The translations under genes and the position numbers were made by a program. Under the pieces are notes generated by a model, which worked only from the letters and a program-made list of their open reading frames with translations, made no database searches and was not told where the DNA came from. A stretch of 8,630 nucleotides of DNA, taken from Oceanococcus sp041625325 (GTDB taxonomy: Bacteria; Pseudomonadota; Gammaproteobacteria; Nevskiales; Oceanococcaceae). The DNA lies in contig JBFJTN010000158.1 in NCBI GenBank assembly GCA_041625325.1, positions 1 through 8,630 on the forward strand. The letters are read 5' to 3'. The stretch's first letter is position 1; every line of letters begins with the position of its first letter. This document shows, piece by piece, positions 6,108 through 8,630 of the stretch.

Positions 6108-6936
6108 CCTCCTCCTCCCGGGTCAGCAGAATCGATGCCTGTTCGGAAAAGATCCGGGCCGGAATGCGGATCTGGCCTTCCGGACCGTCCAGGATGACGG
6201 TGCGCGGGCCGATGTCGAGGATGGTGCCCTCCCACGGGCCGATACGGACCCGCTGGCCCGGGCTGTAGTGCTCCCGCACCTCGCGCGCACCGAGCAGGTT
6301 GCTGACCTGCAGGCGCGCGCCCAGGCCGAAGGACAGCGCGATGCCCGCACCGACCATGCCGAGCACGAGGCCGGCAAAGACGGTCAGGAAGGTGGAGTCC
6401 AGGCCCAGCAGTTCCAGGCCGATCACCGCCGACAGGGCGAGCAGCACGAGCTGGGTCGCGGTGCCCAGCAGTTCGGGATAATGCAGGCCCGCGGAGGCCG
6501 CCGTGCCGGTCACCAGATCGCGGGCCAGCTGGCCGGTGACCACGCCCGCGAACAGGACCAGGGCGGCGGCCAGCAGGCTGGGCAGATGGGCCAGCAGCGC
6601 GGCGAGCCAGTCGGCAAACAGCTGCAGACCCAGAGCCTGGGTGGCTGCCGCGACGAAGGCCAGCATCACGCCCCAGTAGACCAGGCTAGGAATGACCGCG
6701 GGGGAGAGCTTGCGCGCGGCCCGGCTGGCCGCTGCGTGACTGCCTGGCAGGCGCGCCAGCAGCCCCTGCAGCAGGCCGACGAAACGGCTGCTTGCGGCGC
6801 GCAGCAGGGCGGCCAGCGCCCAGCCGATGCAGAGCAGCAGGACGGCGACCAGCAATTGCGGAAGGAAAGCCCAGAGGGCGCCGAGCAACTCGCTTGCGGC
6901 CTGCCTCCAGCCCGCCAGATTCGCCGAGTCCTGCAT
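6100..6936 (-). CDS. Small MscS-like mechanosensitive channel-type membrane protein
   Basis: Inner-membrane protein, 278 aa from the ATG at 6936. Five likely membrane helices lie at about 21-46, 82-101, 114-139, 156-177 and 182-206. The first (LPQLLVAVLLLCIGWALAAL) is of the conserved-TM-helix type often found in MscS relatives. The last, glycine-rich helix (GLVLGMVGAGIALSFGLG) resembles the pore-lining TM3 of MscS. It leads into a small beta domain, with YSPGQRVRIGPWEGTILDIG (224-243) and GQIRIPARIF (254-263), matching the MscS middle domain; the usual IPN is IPA here. The large C-terminal alpha/beta domain of classical MscS is missing, as the protein ends soon after the beta domain. GTG at 6939 could extend it by one residue, but GGAGG (6945-6941) is 4 nt from the ATG and 1 nt from the GTG. 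First gene of the MgtE operon. It may be an osmotic safety valve or a cation-handling partner; channel activity is not certain. Confidence 0.85.
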   Translation of the reverse strand: MQDSANLAGWRQAASELLGALWAFLPQLLVAVLLLCIGWALAALLRAASSRFVGLLQGLLARLPGSHAAASRAARKLSPAVIPSLVYWGVMLAFVAAATQALGLQLFADWLAALLAHLPSLLAAALVLFAGVVTGQLARDLVTGTAASAGLHYPELLGTATQLVLLALSAVIGLELLGLDSTFLTVFAGLVLGMVGAGIALSFGLGARLQVSNLLGAREVREHYSPGQRVRIGPWEGTILDIGPRTVILDGPEGQIRIPARIFSEQASILLTREEEDG

Positions 6937-6940
6937 CACG

Positions 6941-6945
6941 CCTCC
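6941..6945 (-). promoter_or_regulatory. Ribosome binding site of the MscS-like gene
   Basis: GGAGG read on the minus strand lies 4 nt before the ATG at 6936 and only 1 nt before the GTG at 6939, which decides for the ATG start. It also marks the beginning of the three-gene operon. Confidence 0.7.
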
Positions 6946-7009
6946 CCGCCGCCATGGCAGTTCGTCCCGATGGCTTCAGGCTAGCCCATCCGCATGAGGC
7001 TGGCCAGTG

Positions 7010-7025
7010 GCGCCTGAGCGCCTGA
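7010..7025. repeat. Tandem 8-bp direct repeat GCGCCTGA x2
   Basis: Two perfect adjacent copies of GCGCCTGA (7010-7017 and 7018-7025). They overlap the lower arm of the inverted repeat in the same intergenic region. It could be part of a protein-binding site or the trace of a small duplication. Confidence 0.55.
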
Positions 7026-7073
7026 TCGCTGCTGCCCGGGGGAGCCTGCGGCGGTCGGGCTGGGCGCTCAGGC
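7012..7073 (-). promoter_or_regulatory. Long inverted repeat between the RND gene and the MscS-MgtE operon
   Basis: GCCTGAGCGCC (7012-7022) and GGCGCTCAGGC (7063-7073) are perfect 11-bp complements. A second stem nests inside: GCCCG (7034-7038) with CGGGC (7056-7060). The folded RNA would be an imperfect hairpin of about 62 nt. It begins 48 nt after the RND stop and ends 75 nt before the MscS-like start. No T-run follows the stem on either strand, so it is not a standard intrinsic terminator. It could stabilise the 3' end of the RND transcript, act as a leader element of the operon, or be a protein site. The remaining intergenic bases (6946-7120) show no convincing promoter. Confidence 0.45.
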
Positions 7074-7120
7074 TGCTAATGGAGAGCCATGCGGCTTCAG
7101 CCAGGCGCCGAGGCTGGCGA

Positions 7121-8630
7121 TCATCCGCGGGGCTCGGCCACCGCGGACTGAATACCTGAGGCCCGGGCTTTCCAGCGATCCAGCAGGACGACCAGTGCTG
7201 GCGCCAGCAACACATCGGCGAGAAAAGCCACGGTGATGCAGAAGGCGGTGATCAGGCCAAAGTTGCGCACATTGGTCATGCTGCCGGCCGCATTGACCAT
7301 GAACGCCGCCACCAGCACCAGGGATGTGACCATCAGGGCCTTGCCGGTGGTGCGCAGGGTTTCTCTGACGGCTGCAGCCGCATCGCCCAGACTGGCCCTG
7401 TAGCGCTGGTAGTTGTGCATGAAATGGATGGTGTCATCGACCGCCAGGCCCAGGGCGATGCAGCCGATCAGGGTGCTGAACATGTCCAGCGGCAGGCCCA
7501 GCAGATACATGAAGGCCAGGGTGATGATGATCGGCGCCAGATTCGGAATCATGCTGAGCAGGCCCACGCGCACAGACCCGACCAGCAGCATCATCAGGGG
7601 GGCAATGATGGCGAAGGCCACCGCGTAAGCCCGCAGGGTGTCGGTGATGATGTAGCCCACGGTGGTCGCGAACAGCGGGGTCAGCCCGGTCAGCACGACC
7701 CGGGTGTCATCGCCCAGTTCCTCGCGAAAGATCTGCTCCAGCGTCGCCAGATAGGGCGCGTAATGCAGGGAGTCGACAAAGGGCACCCGGGCGGTGATGC
7801 GCATCATCTGGAACTGATTGTCGACCAGATCTTTCAGGTCGTCATTGCCCGAATTCTCGAACAGCAGCAATTCCTGGGCGATCAGTTCACGCTGGTCGGG
7901 GATGACATGAAAGGCCGGATCATTGCCATTCAGAGCCTGGTGCAGTTCCCGGTTGATGTCGAGCAGGGAGGTGACCGGGCCCATCAGCCGCCCCTGCAGT
8001 TCGACCCTGGCGGCGCGCCGCAGGGCGCGCTCCACGCCATGCAGCAGGTCCGGCTCGTGCAGGCCGTTGCTGCGGCCGCTGTCCACCACGATCTCCACAT
8101 AGGTAGCGCCGCCGAATTCCTGATTGACCAGGTCCATGGAATCGCGCACGGGGCTGCCGGTGGGAAACCAGCGCAGGGGGTCGTGACTGGGGCGAAGCTG
8201 GGAAATGGCGATCAGACACAGGCCCAGCAGCAGGAACCAGCCGCCGGCCACGCGGGCCGGGTGGCGGGTTGCGGCCGCGGCGCAGGCGCTGAGAAAGCGC
8301 TGAAACAGGCCGCTGCTGTCACTGCGCCGGCCCTTGTCGGTGAAGGGCGTGACCGCAATCAGGGCCGGCAGCAGGCTGAGTGAAAAGATCAGGGCGCATA
8401 GGATGCCGATGGGGGCGATCACGCCAATCTGGGCGACGGTCTGCATGTCAGCCGTCATGAAGGAGGCCATGCCTCCGGCGGTGGTCAGGCCGGTGAGGGC
8501 CACGGCCAGCCCGGAATGCCCCAGTGCATGGATCAGCGCTTCGCGCCGGCTGTCGCCCCGGTCCATGGCCTGAAAGAACACCGTGAATACATGCACGGAA
8601 TTGCCCACGCCGACGGCCAGCAACAGGGAC
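7121..8630 (-). CDS. RND-superfamily exporter, MMPL/HAE3 type (partial, N-terminus beyond the right edge)
   Basis: Inner-membrane proton-driven exporter; the substrate is unknown. The frame is open to position 8630, showing the last 502 residues of a family usually near 780-850. The first visible residues, including GVGNSVHVF (7-15), belong to the first membrane half. TM5 and TM6 follow within about 38-95, then a cytosolic link with a basic patch (about 97-125), TM7 (about 127-144), and a large periplasmic domain (about 145-330). The second half has TM8-10, ending at GLAVDDTIHFMHNYQRY (about 394-410), the repeat counterpart of the GNSVHVF region, then TM11-12 to about 485. This twofold layout with one long periplasmic loop per half is that of the COG1033/MMPL-like exporters, which often handle lipids, hopanoids or fatty compounds, rather than AcrB-type pumps. 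The stop at 7121 leaves 184 bp before the MscS-like gene on the same strand, so it is probably a separate unit, though read-through is possible. No frameshift was seen. Confidence 0.92.
   Translation of the reverse strand, partial: SLLLAVGVGNSVHVFTVFFQAMDRGDSRREALIHALGHSGLAVALTGLTTAGGMASFMTADMQTVAQIGVIAPIGILCALIFSLSLLPALIAVTPFTDKGRRSDSSGLFQRFLSACAAAATRHPARVAGGWFLLLGLCLIAISQLRPSHDPLRWFPTGSPVRDSMDLVNQEFGGATYVEIVVDSGRSNGLHEPDLLHGVERALRRAARVELQGRLMGPVTSLLDINRELHQALNGNDPAFHVIPDQRELIAQELLLFENSGNDDLKDLVDNQFQMMRITARVPFVDSLHYAPYLATLEQIFREELGDDTRVVLTGLTPLFATTVGYIITDTLRAYAVAFAIIAPLMMLLVGSVRVGLLSMIPNLAPIIITLAFMYLLGLPLDMFSTLIGCIALGLAVDDTIHFMHNYQRYRASLGDAAAAVRETLRTTGKALMVTSLVLVAAFMVNAAGSMTNVRNFGLITAFCITVAFLADVLLAPALVVLLDRWKARASGIQSAVAEPRG

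Noticed and set aside
5797..6984. Plus-strand frame of 395 codons opposite the pore-less paralogue and MscS-like gene
   Set aside because: It spans two well-supported minus-strand genes; the product is Gln/Gly/Ala/Arg-rich and typical of antisense frames in this DNA.
7121..8630. AcrB-type or HpnN hopanoid transporter assignment for the RND gene
   Set aside because: The visible part supports the MMPL/HAE3-like superfamily only; AcrB-type motifs are absent, and no hopanoid genes are nearby to justify hpnN.

Overview
The window is GC-rich DNA (roughly two thirds G+C by eye) from a Gram-negative bacterium, shown by an outer-membrane TonB-dependent receptor with a signal peptide. The gene types (spinster-like MFS carrier, SDR, YncD/PqqU-like receptor, HAE3-type RND exporter) fit a high-GC proteobacterium, perhaps a gammaproteobacterium; the genus cannot be read from this sequence. 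Coding is dense: seven genes, no RNA genes, no insertion sequence, no CRISPR array, and no gene-free stretch over 200 bases.

Left block (1-1674, minus strand): an SDR oxidoreductase is followed by a spinster-like MFS transporter that runs off the left edge. The two overlap by 29 bp and look co-transcribed. A divergent intergenic region (1675-1864) holds a candidate promoter for this pair, small palindromes, and a possible 8-codon leader ORF that ends across the SDR start codon.

Middle (1865-3919, plus strand): a complete TonB-dependent receptor. Its plug and C-terminus resemble E. coli YncD (renamed PqqU, a PQQ importer), so uptake of PQQ or a similar small molecule is the leading guess. It converges on the next operon with a gap of only 27 bp.

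Right-centre (3947-6936, minus strand): a tight three-gene operon, with genes overlapping by 8 and 11 bp. In transcription order it encodes (1) a small MscS-like membrane protein with a conserved-TM-helix region, (2) a soluble protein with the MgtE N-domain and a CBS pair but no membrane pore, and (3) a complete MgtE magnesium channel/transporter. This is the most distinctive part of the window. It suggests a divalent-cation/osmotic module in which a pore-less MgtE paralogue may sense Mg2+ or nucleotide and act on the channel or on its neighbours; that role is inference.

Right edge (7121-8630, minus strand): the C-terminal ~502 residues of an RND-superfamily exporter (MMPL/HAE3 type), whose start lies beyond the window. 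Between it and the operon, 184 bp contain a long imperfect hairpin with a perfect 11-bp outer stem, one arm of which overlaps a tandem 8-bp repeat.
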